A stretch of 15,935 bases of DNA from Coemansia sp. RSA 922 (lineage: Eukaryota; Kickxellomycota; Kickxellomycetes; Kickxellales; Kickxellaceae). Of this stretch, positions 7,321 through 14,950 are shown piece by piece (position 1 is the stretch's first letter; the number at the start of each line of letters is the position of its first letter). The translations under genes and the position numbers were made by a program. The notes beneath the pieces were generated by a model. It was given only the letters and a program-made list of their open reading frames with translations, was not told where the DNA came from and did no database searches. The stretch covers positions 1-15,935 of the forward strand of contig JANBQS010000528.1 of assembly GCA_027577415.1 (NCBI GenBank), read 5' to 3'.

Positions 7321-9138
7321 ATGGCTCCTCATCACACACTCGAGAGCAGCCGTAGTAGTCTCGGCGACAACAACGACGACGACAATGTCAAGGGCGTTGC
7401 TGTAGTACACAACGGCGATGCTATCACACCTATAGCCGAGTCTCCCAATGCCACGCTGACTGGTGTCAAGAAAAAGATGGTGACCGAGTGGCGTAAATTC
7501 GACAAGATTCTTATTTCGGTCGGTATCTTCTTTATCAACTTTGTCACCTCTCTAGATGGCAGCGCTACATCTACTATCCAACCCCAAGTTCTGAGCGACT
7601 TTAACGCTATGACTCGCATTGGACTTATCGGTACGGTGACCTATTTGCTTATCGCTGGTATTCGTCCAATTTTCGCCAAAATCTCTGACGTCTTTGGTCA
7701 CTTGCAAGCGCTGCTACTGGCTATGGCTCTACATACCCTGGGCTTTGTTATTTGTGCGCTGGCCAAGAGCTTTTCCTCCATCTTTGCCGGTACCGTTATC
7801 TCCGTCTTGGGTCAAGCTGGCTACGGTACGCTGGTCGCTATCATTCTCGCCGATATCCTGCCCATCCACTTGCGCGCCATTGTGACCGCCTATGTGTCTA
7901 TTCCCAACGTCACCAACTATTATCTAGGCGTTGAGGTCGGCTACGGACTCATTAACCACTGGCAGTGGGTCTACGGACTGCTCGCCATCATGGCCGTCGT
8001 GTGCTCGGCTCCCTCTCTGTACAGCTTGTACCGTCTCGATAAGCGGGCTCGTCAGATCCTCAGCGAGATGGGCAGTTTGAAACCCGCATCGACAAATTCT
8101 TGGCCGCGGCGGTTCTTCAACGTGCTCTTGGAGCTTGATATCCCCGGACTGTTGCTTATCTGCGGCGGATTTATTGCCATCTTGGCGCCGCTCGGTATGC
8201 AGCTCAACACGACTTACGGCTGGGGCAGCGCTCGCGTTATCGCGCCCTTAGTTATTGGTGTCGTGGCCTTGGTGGGATTTGTGTTTTACGAGAAGCGTGT
8301 GGCTGTCTACCCTGTCGTCCCATTCCGTCTATTCAAGTCGCGTACTTTTACGTGCTCTATCCTGGCGGCGAATTTCTTCTACTTTACGTCCAACGTCTCG
8401 CTGTTCTACTTTAATCCTTTTATCCAAGTCACACGCGAGGTAACTGCTCGTACAGCCATGTTGCTACAGCTCGGTACGACGGGCTACTACGTTGGTTTGT
8501 TCTTTGGCGGCTGGGCCATGCAGTACTCCAAGCGCTACCGTCGCTGGGCGTGGATTGGCTGGGCTATGTGGCTTATTGCCGTGTGCCTGATGATCCGCTC
8601 GCGTAGTGGCGCAAACACTACCAACGCTGAGATTGCCGTCGTTCAGACTATTCTTGGTATTGGCAGCGGCATCGTCATTGGTTGTGTCGGTATTGGCATT
8701 CAAGCCGCCGTCTCTCTTGTCGATCTGCCTATTGCTATCACTCTGTACGGCATGATTGCTTATATTGGCGGTGTCCTGGGCGAGGGAACATCGACGACGA
8801 TCTGGGTCAACGTCCTGCCTACCAAGCTCGAGGGCAAGCTGGACCCAAGCGTCGATGCGTTTAGCGCTATCAACAACATTACGTACTACTTTGAGCTGCC
8901 CAAGGATCAGCGCGTCATCATCCAGGACGCCTACGTGAGCACACAAAAGATCCTGACTATCTGCGGTATCTGCTCTATGCTCATCGCCGGTATTTTCATG
9001 CTGGGCCTGGCGCCCTATGATTTGTCGGTAAACAAAAAGGAAGAGAACGAGGAAGCAACTGAGCCCGCTAATGAACGGGCTGCAGGTGACTCTGCGTCTA
9101 TTGACTCTCAGGCTAAACCCCAAACTCGTACCGTTTAA
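7321..9138 (+). CDS. MFS siderophore-iron transporter (ARN/Str/Mir type)
   Basis: 605 residues from ATG 7321; the in-frame TTG at 7315 is rejected. A hydrophilic N-tail (1-60) is followed by about 14 hydrophobic segments from FDKILISVGIFFINF (60-74) to about 563, and a charged C-tail. The loop after the second membrane segment has a motif-A-like RPIFAKISDVFGH (115-127), and TM1 ends FVTSLDGSATSTIQP, as expected for the fungal siderophore-iron transporter family. A long loop before the last segment (about 498-542, with NNITYYFELP) is also typical. The family is a proton symporter at the plasma or vesicle membrane that imports ferric siderophores; specificity (coprogen, ferrichrome, enterobactin and so on) cannot be read from sequence. 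Its promoter carries the iron-type GATA pair, which fits repression under high iron. Confidence 0.88.
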   Translation: MAPHHTLESSRSSLGDNNDDDNVKGVAVVHNGDAITPIAESPNATLTGVKKKMVTEWRKFDKILISVGIFFINFVTSLDGSATSTIQPQVLSDFNAMTRIGLIGTVTYLLIAGIRPIFAKISDVFGHLQALLLAMALHTLGFVICALAKSFSSIFAGTVISVLGQAGYGTLVAIILADILPIHLRAIVTAYVSIPNVTNYYLGVEVGYGLINHWQWVYGLLAIMAVVCSAPSLYSLYRLDKRARQILSEMGSLKPASTNSWPRRFFNVLLELDIPGLLLICGGFIAILAPLGMQLNTTYGWGSARVIAPLVIGVVALVGFVFYEKRVAVYPVVPFRLFKSRTFTCSILAANFFYFTSNVSLFYFNPFIQVTREVTARTAMLLQLGTTGYYVGLFFGGWAMQYSKRYRRWAWIGWAMWLIAVCLMIRSRSGANTTNAEIAVVQTILGIGSGIVIGCVGIGIQAAVSLVDLPIAITLYGMIAYIGGVLGEGTSTTIWVNVLPTKLEGKLDPSVDAFSAINNITYYFELPKDQRVIIQDAYVSTQKILTICGICSMLIAGIFMLGLAPYDLSVNKKEENEEATEPANERAAGDSASIDSQAKPQTRTV

Positions 9139-9141
9139 ATT

Positions 9142-9157
9142 TTTATTAATTTTTATT
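9142..9157 (-). terminator. Two AATAAA signals for the first CAP-like gene (convergent spacer)
   Basis: Minus-strand AATAAA occurs at 9142-9147 and 9152-9157, 41-56 nt beyond the TAA at 9198-9200. They lie within the 59-bp spacer shared with the convergent transporter gene, so the two transcripts probably overlap at their 3' ends. Confidence 0.4.
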
Positions 9158-9197
9158 ATAATATTCTTACATACTAATATTTTTCAAATTTCTAATT

Positions 9198-9593
9198 TTA
9201 TGCGCTGAGAACAAGCACCCAGTATTGGCCCGAATTACCCAGCCCGGTGGTCGTATATTTCGGCTGGATGATAGCCTTTGTACTGGCCGAGTCGCTAGAC
9301 CACAACTGCAGGGCACTGGAGATGTCGCTGCCAAAGCTTACCAGCGCTTGGCTTGTGCCCATGTCGATTATTACTGGTAGCGCCGATTGTTCAAATTGTA
9401 CGGCGTTGGTAATCATGGCCAGGGTTTGGGCACTGGCATTGGCTGCGTCGCTGGGCCAGAATGCCTTGACATCGGGTCCTTGCAGTTGGCGCATAGTGTA
9501 CAGCGAGTACATTAAGTCGTACTGTGCATCTGATGAAATTCCAGCAGCAGCGGCAGTGTAAAAGAAGAAGAAAAGAGCGTAGAGAATATACAT
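9198..9593 (-). CDS. Small secreted CAP-superfamily-like protein (131 aa, no cysteines)
   Basis: 131 residues from ATG 9593. Residues 1-17 are a signal peptide (MYILYALFFFFYTAAAA). The rest resembles a CAP/SCP (PR-1-like, YkwD-like) domain: an N-terminal helix with MYSLYTMRQ, a helix rich in Ala/Gln (NASAQTLAMITNAVQFEQ), a helix with a Trp (ISSALQLWSSDS, 91-102) and the closing strands IIQPKYTTTGLG...QYWVLVLSA, like the usual ILNPxFxxxGxGxxxxxYWVQVF ending. It has no cysteines and lacks the usual CAP histidines, so it is a divergent member. Its neighbour at 9777-10265 has the same layout and clearer CAP features; the two probably arose by duplication. CAP proteins often bind sterols or lipids; the role here is unknown. 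Confidence 0.65.
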   Translation of the reverse strand: MYILYALFFFFYTAAAAGISSDAQYDLMYSLYTMRQLQGPDVKAFWPSDAANASAQTLAMITNAVQFEQSALPVIIDMGTSQALVSFGSDISSALQLWSSDSASTKAIIQPKYTTTGLGNSGQYWVLVLSA

Positions 9594-9658
9594 AATGGTA
9601 AAAAAATTCTAGTTGAAAGGGAAATAAAGAAAAACAGCAAGTGACTCTCATGGCACTG

Positions 9659-9666
9659 TATTTATA
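9659..9666 (-). promoter_or_regulatory. TATA box of the first CAP-like gene
   Basis: TATAAATA on the minus strand, 65 nt upstream of the ATG at 9593. Spacing matches that of the second CAP-like gene. Confidence 0.55.
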
Positions 9667-9776
9667 CGCGATAAAAGAAAAGGGAGAGAGAGAAAGTAGT
9701 GTCAAAGAGCTATCGATTCGTGATTGCAAGAATAGAGCGCTATTTACTTTTTGTTTCTAAATATAAAATTTCTTTT

Positions 9777-10265
9777 TTATAAAAACTCGCTTGTTAGCAC
9801 TACTACCCAGTCGTTGCCACACACACCCATGCCAACATACACATAGTTTGGATAAAGGATGGATGAAAATGGCGAGTCCTTTCCTGGCTTGGCACTAGCC
9901 CATGTTGCAATAACTTTGTCGACAGAGTCTTGGTTCCGGGCAACCATCATATGCGCGTACTCTGTCTTGATACCAGCGTTGTTTTTGAGGCTAGCAATGA
10001 GTTGAATGTCATTGAGAGCAGCGCTATTAGTATTGCACATGGAAATAGCTTGCGATTGAGCAAACGAGTTGAGCGTTGATCGCAGGCGCAATGGAGTCGA
10101 AGTAACCGCAGTGACGCGCATGTCATTTAAAGCGTTGTACATATCGCCGATCCACTGGGCAAGCGGATTGGCTGTTGACGATGGGCGGCTTTTGGCCGAG
10201 ATGGGAGCTGCGGCAACTACTGCGACGAGGCAGATCCAAGTGGTGATGATAGTTTGTAAATGCAT
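9777..10265 (-). CDS. Small secreted CAP-superfamily (PR-1-like) protein (162 aa)
   Basis: 162 residues from ATG 10265 to TAA 9777-9779. Signal peptide 1-20 (WICLVAVVAAA). The mature part follows the CAP pattern: MYNALNDMR (42-50), then TPLRLRSTLNSFAQSQAISM (57-76), EYAHMM (102-107, where CAP proteins have a conserved His segment), VDKVIATWASA (115-125), and SILYPNYVYVGMGVCGNDWV (135-154), equivalent to the ILNPxYxxVGxG...WVVxx ending. Two cysteines remain in the mature chain (C77, C149) and could pair. It is small for a eukaryotic CAP protein and close in size to bacterial YkwD-type domains. Family roles include sterol or fatty acid binding and host-associated secreted proteins; function here is not determined. 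It is tandem with the 131-residue relative downstream. Confidence 0.75.
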   Translation of the reverse strand: MHLQTIITTWICLVAVVAAAPISAKSRPSSTANPLAQWIGDMYNALNDMRVTAVTSTPLRLRSTLNSFAQSQAISMCNTNSAALNDIQLIASLKNNAGIKTEYAHMMVARNQDSVDKVIATWASAKPGKDSPFSSILYPNYVYVGMGVCGNDWVVVLTSEFL

Positions 10266-10328
10266 AATGATAAAAATGATATGGAAAAGGACAGTAGTAG
10301 CAGTCGGAAAAAGACGTGAGGCTGCCTG

Positions 10329-10335
10329 ATTTATA
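10329..10335 (-). promoter_or_regulatory. TATA box of the second CAP-like gene
   Basis: TATAAAT on the minus strand, 63 nt upstream of the ATG at 10265, in the 231-bp region shared with the divergent gene at 10497. Confidence 0.5.
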
Positions 10336-10496
10336 AGCTCGATGCAAGCTCAGGGCTCAAAAAGAGGGACTTTTATTGTTCAGCCTTCTTTTGTCATCGA
10401 TTGATTGCATGATAAAGACTTTTTTCCTTTGCCTTTGCCTTTGTATTTATTACTCTAATTTCACAAATTGCTATTTTTATTATTGAAGCGGGCGAT

Positions 10497-11348
10497 ATGG
10501 ACTCGACCAGCGATAGCCCGACTCCAGCTGAAGAGCAGGTGACTGCTCCTAAAGTGGACGCTCCTGAAGTGGGCGCTTCTGAATTTGCTGCTTCACTCGA
10601 TTCGACTGGCGGAGAAACAGCAAAAACAGAACCTCCCACTTCTTCTGAAGCACCCGCTTCTTCTGAAGCACCCTCTGCCATGTCGCTCAAGCAGATATAT
10701 GGCATGCTGTGTTGGCTGCAAGTCGGCGACAACAGCAAAAAGTGGCAGGAGCAGCCGCTTGAAGCGTGCAAGCAGGCAGTTGGCGAGTGTCCACACCTGG
10801 TCGATGCTGACGCCGAAACGCTAAGCGCGCAGATGGGCGCCATAGACGAGCAGCGCAAGCAAAAGATCGCCGAGTTTGGAGATGCCAGCAGCGTGCCACA
10901 GGACGCTCGAGTGTTTCCCGGCGGCCCGCTATTTGCCATAGTGGACTATGCGCTGTCAGGCCATTGCGCCAGCGCCCTAGTCGAGGCTCATGGGACCGGC
11001 CGCCCCTCAAAAGACACTGGAGGACCTATTCGAAACTCGCGTCAGCAGAGCCATCAGCAGTCGGCTCAAAGACCTGAGCCGTACCCGACTGCCGCGAGCC
11101 TAGTCGAGCGAGCGAGACGACTGTCGCCGGCTGAAATTAAGCAGATGCGTGACGAAATTGCCATTCGGCGCGAGATTGCCACGCGCGATGCGATTCTGCT
11201 AGCCGACTGGACTGCGCTGAAGCGGCGAGAGCTGGAAGTAAAGGAGATGAAGCTGCGCGAGCTGATCCGCAGCAACCACAACGGCTCGATCGAGGGACTG
11301 TTGCAGTTTGAAGAATACATCAACAGCGTTTCTCGCGATGGCATCTAA
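10497..11348 (+). CDS. Unrecognised 283-aa charged protein with helical C-terminus
   Basis: ATG 10497 to TAA 11346-11348. I do not recognise a family. Residues 1-61 are acidic, Pro/Ser/Thr/Ala-rich low complexity with short repeats (APKVDAPEVGA; SSEAP twice, an 18-bp DNA repeat). Residues 62-160 are a denser block starting MSLKQIYGMLCWLQVGD with four cysteines overall (C67, C90, C98, C157), probably folded. Residues 161-195 are a Gln/Ser/Arg linker. Residues 196-283 are strongly helical and highly charged (SPAEIKQMRDEIAIRREIA, ALKRRELEVKEMKLREL), likely a coiled coil or a helical binding domain. No signal peptide or membrane segment, so it is probably cytosolic or nuclear. It is divergent from the second CAP-like gene and lies upstream of the GH125 gene on the same strand. 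An inner start at Met62 is possible but less likely because the upstream frame keeps a coding-type codon pattern. Confidence 0.7.
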   Translation: MDSTSDSPTPAEEQVTAPKVDAPEVGASEFAASLDSTGGETAKTEPPTSSEAPASSEAPSAMSLKQIYGMLCWLQVGDNSKKWQEQPLEACKQAVGECPHLVDADAETLSAQMGAIDEQRKQKIAEFGDASSVPQDARVFPGGPLFAIVDYALSGHCASALVEAHGTGRPSKDTGGPIRNSRQQSHQQSAQRPEPYPTAASLVERARRLSPAEIKQMRDEIAIRREIATRDAILLADWTALKRRELEVKEMKLRELIRSNHNGSIEGLLQFEEYINSVSRDGI

Positions 11349-11506
11349 GCACAGCCATTGTCGAAAAACGGGTTTCGCCTGGCAGTAAGCATCTCCCCCC
11401 TCCCACATGACAAAATTTAATTTTCTTTATCCACATGGCCTGCGAGGATGAGGATGAGGTAAACGAAACGTGGCTTCTTTTTTCTCCTTCAATCTCTTTA
11501 CACAAC

Positions 11507-13084
11507 ATGTTGCATTCACTCGCCGTTATTTCCACTCTCTTTGGCATATCGTCTTTGGCAGCAGCAGGCTCAATGGCGTTCTTTCGCAACACAGGCGGCA
11601 GCTGTCCAACACACTACGCGGAGTGGGCTGGCACGCCACACGCGCCGTTCTCAGGTGGCCCTTTGCGTATTCCAACAATGCGGCCACCACCAGAGTGCCG
11701 CTCATTTACCAGCGCTGCAGTCGAAAAGGAGCTGTCTCGCATCTCTGCTCAGATTACTGACCCGGACATCCGCCAGCTGTTTATCAACATTATGCCAAAC
11801 ACACTCGACACGGCTATTGCCTGGCACTACGCCGGCGGAACGAAAGACAAGCTCGACTACCCGTATACCTTTGTTATTACTGGCGATATCAACGCCCAAT
11901 GGACGCGCGATAGCACCAATCAGCTGCTGCCTTTGCTGCCCTATGCTGCGGCTGACGCGAGCCTAAACACTCTTATTGCCGGGCTTGTCAACATGCAAGC
12001 AGAGCAGATAGCCGCGTACCCGTTTGCCAACGCTTACAAGCCGCCAGCGCGGTCCGGTTTGGTTCCAGGAGAGAACGGCTGGGCGAAGGGCGACACTGTA
12101 CATCCGCCTTTTGATTTGCGCACAGTATTTGAGGCCAAATTCGAGATCGACTCGCTGGCTGCCTTTTTCAAGCTATCGACTGCCTTTTGGCGCCAACAAC
12201 AACAACAGGATGCTGATAGCTTACTTGACATGGGAGTATGGCGGCGTGCTGTCACTATTGCTGTCGAGTTACTTGTGCAATTGCAGGCTCCGACTTTTGA
12301 TTCTGAGCAACGACTTACTGATGCGACGGTTCGTTTTGCGCGTACGGCTAACACTCCTACAGAGTCCTCGTTTGGCGGCGGACGTGGCAATCCAATTCGT
12401 CGTACGGGCATGGTGCGCACCTTGTTTAGGCCCAGCGACGATTCTGTGATATTCCCATTTTTGGTGCCAGCCAATGCCATGCTGGCTGTGGAATTGCGCG
12501 CCTTGGCCGACATGCTTGATAAAACTGGCGATACGACAATTGCCAGTCGTAGTAGGCGTCTGGCGGAGGATATTACGCGTGGTATTTACGAGTTTGGTAC
12601 TGCGGAGCATCCCAAATATGGCCACGTATTTGCCTACGAGGTTGATGGATATGGTAGTCGCCTATTGATGGACGACGCCAATGTGCCATCGTTGCTAGCA
12701 CTGCCATACCTAGGCTTTGTCAATGCGACTGATCCAATTTATCAAAACACTCGCCGTATGCTCTTATCGCCTGACAATCCGTGGTATTTCTCAAACGGAA
12801 CTTCAGGTTTGCTCAACGGTATTGGCAGCCCACACACGGGTTTCCGCAAAGTGTGGCCCATGTCTGTAGCTATTCAAGCGCTGACCTCTGATGACCAGCA
12901 AGAAATTATTGAGGCTGTGCGTGTGCTTGCTGCGTCGACTGCTGGCTTGGGTCTGATGCACGAGTCTGTTGACATTGACTCTGCAAATGGCAATTCGTTT
13001 ACTCGTCCATGGTTTGCGTGGTGCAATGGAGTAGTTAGTGAGTTGATTACGCGTGTTGTGTCTGAGTATCCTGGTTTATTGTGA
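11507..13084 (+). CDS. mug157: GH125 exo-alpha-1,6-mannosidase (Mug157-type, DUF1237), secretory
   Basis: From ATG 11507 the product has 525 residues with a signal peptide at the N-terminus (MLHSLAVISTLFGISSLAAA), which is why I prefer this start; the in-frame ATG at 11435 would add 24 acidic residues before the hydrophobic stretch. Family hallmarks: SAQITDPDIRQLFINIMPNT (80-99), ITGDINAQWTRDS (124-136), TLFRPSDDS (305-313), AYEVDGYGS (376-384), LMHESVD (483-489) and FTRPWFAWCNGVVSEL (498-513). These acidic clusters are where the inverting catalytic acid and base of GH125 are expected. The family removes non-reducing alpha-1,6-mannose; fungal members are thought to act on N-glycans or cell-wall mannan in the secretory path or outside the cell. 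Length matches fungal Mug157 proteins. A polyglutamine run of five is at 230-234. Confidence 0.88.
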   Translation: MLHSLAVISTLFGISSLAAAGSMAFFRNTGGSCPTHYAEWAGTPHAPFSGGPLRIPTMRPPPECRSFTSAAVEKELSRISAQITDPDIRQLFINIMPNTLDTAIAWHYAGGTKDKLDYPYTFVITGDINAQWTRDSTNQLLPLLPYAAADASLNTLIAGLVNMQAEQIAAYPFANAYKPPARSGLVPGENGWAKGDTVHPPFDLRTVFEAKFEIDSLAAFFKLSTAFWRQQQQQDADSLLDMGVWRRAVTIAVELLVQLQAPTFDSEQRLTDATVRFARTANTPTESSFGGGRGNPIRRTGMVRTLFRPSDDSVIFPFLVPANAMLAVELRALADMLDKTGDTTIASRSRRLAEDITRGIYEFGTAEHPKYGHVFAYEVDGYGSRLLMDDANVPSLLALPYLGFVNATDPIYQNTRRMLLSPDNPWYFSNGTSGLLNGIGSPHTGFRKVWPMSVAIQALTSDDQQEIIEAVRVLAASTAGLGLMHESVDIDSANGNSFTRPWFAWCNGVVSELITRVVSEYPGLL

Positions 13085-13150
13085 AATTTGAATTTATTTG
13101 TTTATTTACATGAAACTTGCTATGCAGCCTATTGAAGTAGTTTAGATAAT

Positions 13151-13156
13151 AATAAA
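13151..13156 (+). terminator. Polyadenylation signal of the GH125 gene
   Basis: AATAAA lies 66 nt beyond the TGA at 13082-13084, in an AT-rich run. Confidence 0.45.
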
Positions 13157-13305
13157 ATAACAAAGAACATACATCCCAGCCTCGCAGATATGTGGGCCAT
13201 ATATAGTGACCCAGAAGAAAAGCTCTTGTGTAAGGTCGACTATTTGGAATGGAAGGGTGAGCACAATGTCTGCGAAATCTAAAGTCATTCACTGCTACAA
13301 CCTAT

Positions 13306-13766
13306 CTAAGCGTGAAAGAGTGTCACAAGTACAGTGCCCTCATTTGCATGGCTCAAAAGCTTACTCATGCCATCTCGTGCCTCAATCCATGAGACACCAA
13401 GTGTCACACCAGCAAGGCTGCTATGCTCAAAAAGCTCTACTTGATATGCATCGTTTCTAACTGCAAAAACATGTCTCTGGTAGACAAGCCCACTGTCTCA
13501 GCCATTTGCCATTGCTGCCTCCACATTGTCATGTGTCACCCAAAGATGGCTCAGTACGTATCTGAAGCCACCTCATTAAATATGGTCATGTCTGTATTGG
13601 ACCTGATAATGTATCTAACTCTGCCTCTCTTGTCACTTGCAATGTGGAAGACTTTGTTACCCGGGTCAACACTTCCAAGATTAAGTGCAAAATTCTCAAG
13701 TACAGTGACAAAACAAAACAATACATATGTTGTTTGATTTCAATCCCCCATGCAAGTATCATTAAA
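13306..13766 (-). pseudogene. Broken minus-strand gene, unrecognised protein, two surviving frames
   Basis: The minus strand carries protein-like sequence in two phases. Phase A (13766 down to TGA 13551-13553) includes LENFALNLGSVDPGNKVFHI and RYIIRSNTDMTIFNEVASDT, with an earlier in-frame TGA at 13740-13742. Phase B (from about 13569 to TAG 13306-13308) continues YVLSHLWVTHDNVEAAMANG, then TGA at 13498-13500, then a 63-codon open stretch (LVYQRHVFAVRNDAYQVEL ... NEGTVLVTLFHA). Codons in the 63-codon part are rich in first-position G (about 40%), a coding signature, while plus-strand frames here are cysteine-rich shadows. Continuity of the protein text across the shift suggests one gene damaged by a single-frameshift event plus nonsense TGA codons. 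No plausible intron joins the parts. I do not recognise the family. It could be a relic of a transposon or of a lineage-specific family. Confidence 0.5.
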
Positions 13767-13816
13767 TTATTCAACTGGGTGCTTTGATATTATTCTCTAG
13801 GGCCCTTCCATTCAGA

Positions 13817-14950
13817 CTAAAAATTATATTTTTTCATAATAGCCTCAGCTATTTTATTAATATGGTCCACTAGAAGCTCATCAACAGCCATATCAATATG
13901 TCTAGCCCTATGCTCATCATCACGTTCTTTTGCATGGAGGATTATAATTTTGTCAATCTCATTCAAAAGGTGAACCTTTTCAGTAGGACTATACTTACTA
14001 TCCAGCATTTCCACAACACTTACTGCCATATCTATTTCACCTTTGAACAACCCATTATTCTTTGCCATTTTCTGATATTTAACACGAGCAGTAGCTATCC
14101 TTGCTTCCAAATTTACCTTAGTGGCTACAGCTTCAGCCTTCTCAGCAGCATTGGCATTCCTATTAACTTGTTTCCCTTTGTCAATTTTCTCTTCAAATCT
14201 GACTTTTCTACGGTTATTTGCCATTGCATTTGAGGGGCCTGCTTGTCTACTGGCTTGTTCCTGTTGAATCGTTGCAAGTCTAGCAGCCTCTGCTTCCTTC
14301 TTTTCAGCCTCAGCCTCAGCCTTTGCAAGTCTAGCAGCCGCTGCTCTCTTCTTTTCAGCCTCAGCCTCATCATTATCATTACCATTATCATCATCATCAT
14401 CATGGTTCTCTTCCTTATCCTTTGACTCATTGTAGAATATCGACACTATGATAGCATTAATAAAGCCCAGTGGAAGGTTGGCAAAGCATATTGTGCTAGA
14501 GCCTACAATAATGTACAACATTATTTCAGGCGAAAATGGCTTGGCACAAGTGTCTCCATCCTCACACAAGTGCTGCTGGTAGCCCTGGTACAATGCTAGT
14601 GTCAGAGGGTCTTGCAAGGTAAACAACCCAATGGCAGCAAAGGCAAATCCATATGCAATGTGTCTGAATCTTCTACGTGCAAATAATGGAAAGTTCTTTC
14701 TAAAGAACCCCTTGTTACCAAAATTGCACAGGGCCAGCACTAACAGCCATATCATTATGACTCCACGTCGAAAGTACTGGATGGTAAACATGGGCATTGA
14801 ATAGAAGGGAATCTGATAGGCAATCATAAATCCCTGGCAACAGGCCATCAGTATACACACAATTATGTTTAGTGCATTACAGGCACGTTGGAAATGGCGC
14901 CTTTCATCCTTGGCTTTTTCCTCCTCTGGACTCAGATAATGCGATTCCAT
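13817..14950 (-). CDS. Multi-pass membrane protein with acidic linker and coiled-coil tail (377 aa)
   Basis: 377 residues from ATG 14950 (the frame runs up to a TTG at 15043, which I reject) to TAG 13817-13819. Residues 1-173 hold about four hydrophobic segments: 26-45, 62-78, 97-114 and 143-172, with a Cys-containing loop (CEDGDTC, 129-135). Residues 174-196 are almost all acidic or Asn (an Asp run at 184-188). Residues 195-232 are a likely coiled coil with a 17-residue repeat (EAEKKRAAAARLAKAEA then EAEKKEAEAARLA). Residues 248-377 are a charged helical C-terminal domain (RKVRFEEKIDKGKQVNR; EIDMAVSVVEMLDSKY; HIDMAVDELLVDHINK). The topology recalls the COPI-associated/Tvp15-type four-pass Golgi proteins, but sequence similarity is not evident to me. 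Codons are AT-richer than in the genes to the left, which may mark a different origin. Confidence 0.72.
   Translation of the reverse strand: MESHYLSPEEEKAKDERRHFQRACNALNIIVCILMACCQGFMIAYQIPFYSMPMFTIQYFRRGVIMIWLLVLALCNFGNKGFFRKNFPLFARRRFRHIAYGFAFAAIGLFTLQDPLTLALYQGYQQHLCEDGDTCAKPFSPEIMLYIIVGSSTICFANLPLGFINAIIVSIFYNESKDKEENHDDDDDNGNDNDEAEAEKKRAAAARLAKAEAEAEKKEAEAARLATIQQEQASRQAGPSNAMANNRRKVRFEEKIDKGKQVNRNANAAEKAEAVATKVNLEARIATARVKYQKMAKNNGLFKGEIDMAVSVVEMLDSKYSPTEKVHLLNEIDKIIILHAKERDDEHRARHIDMAVDELLVDHINKIAEAIMKKYNF
14274..14369 (-). repeat. 51-bp tandem repeat inside the membrane protein gene
   Basis: Bases 14274-14324 and 14325-14369 repeat with a period of 51 bp, coding 17 residues of Ala/Glu/Lys-rich helix. 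The copies differ at a few positions only. An adjacent ATC/CAT-rich tract (14367-14402) codes the Asp/Asn run, so the whole linker is prone to length change. Confidence 0.8.

Noticed and set aside
8464..9123. 219-codon open frame antisense to the siderophore transporter
   Set aside because: Complement of a clearly conserved gene; its length follows from the codon usage of the sense strand.
13423..13737. 104-codon plus-strand frame with many cysteines and hydrophobics
   Set aside because: It is antisense to the better coding signal on the minus strand (first-position G bias), so it is treated as a shadow of the pseudogene.
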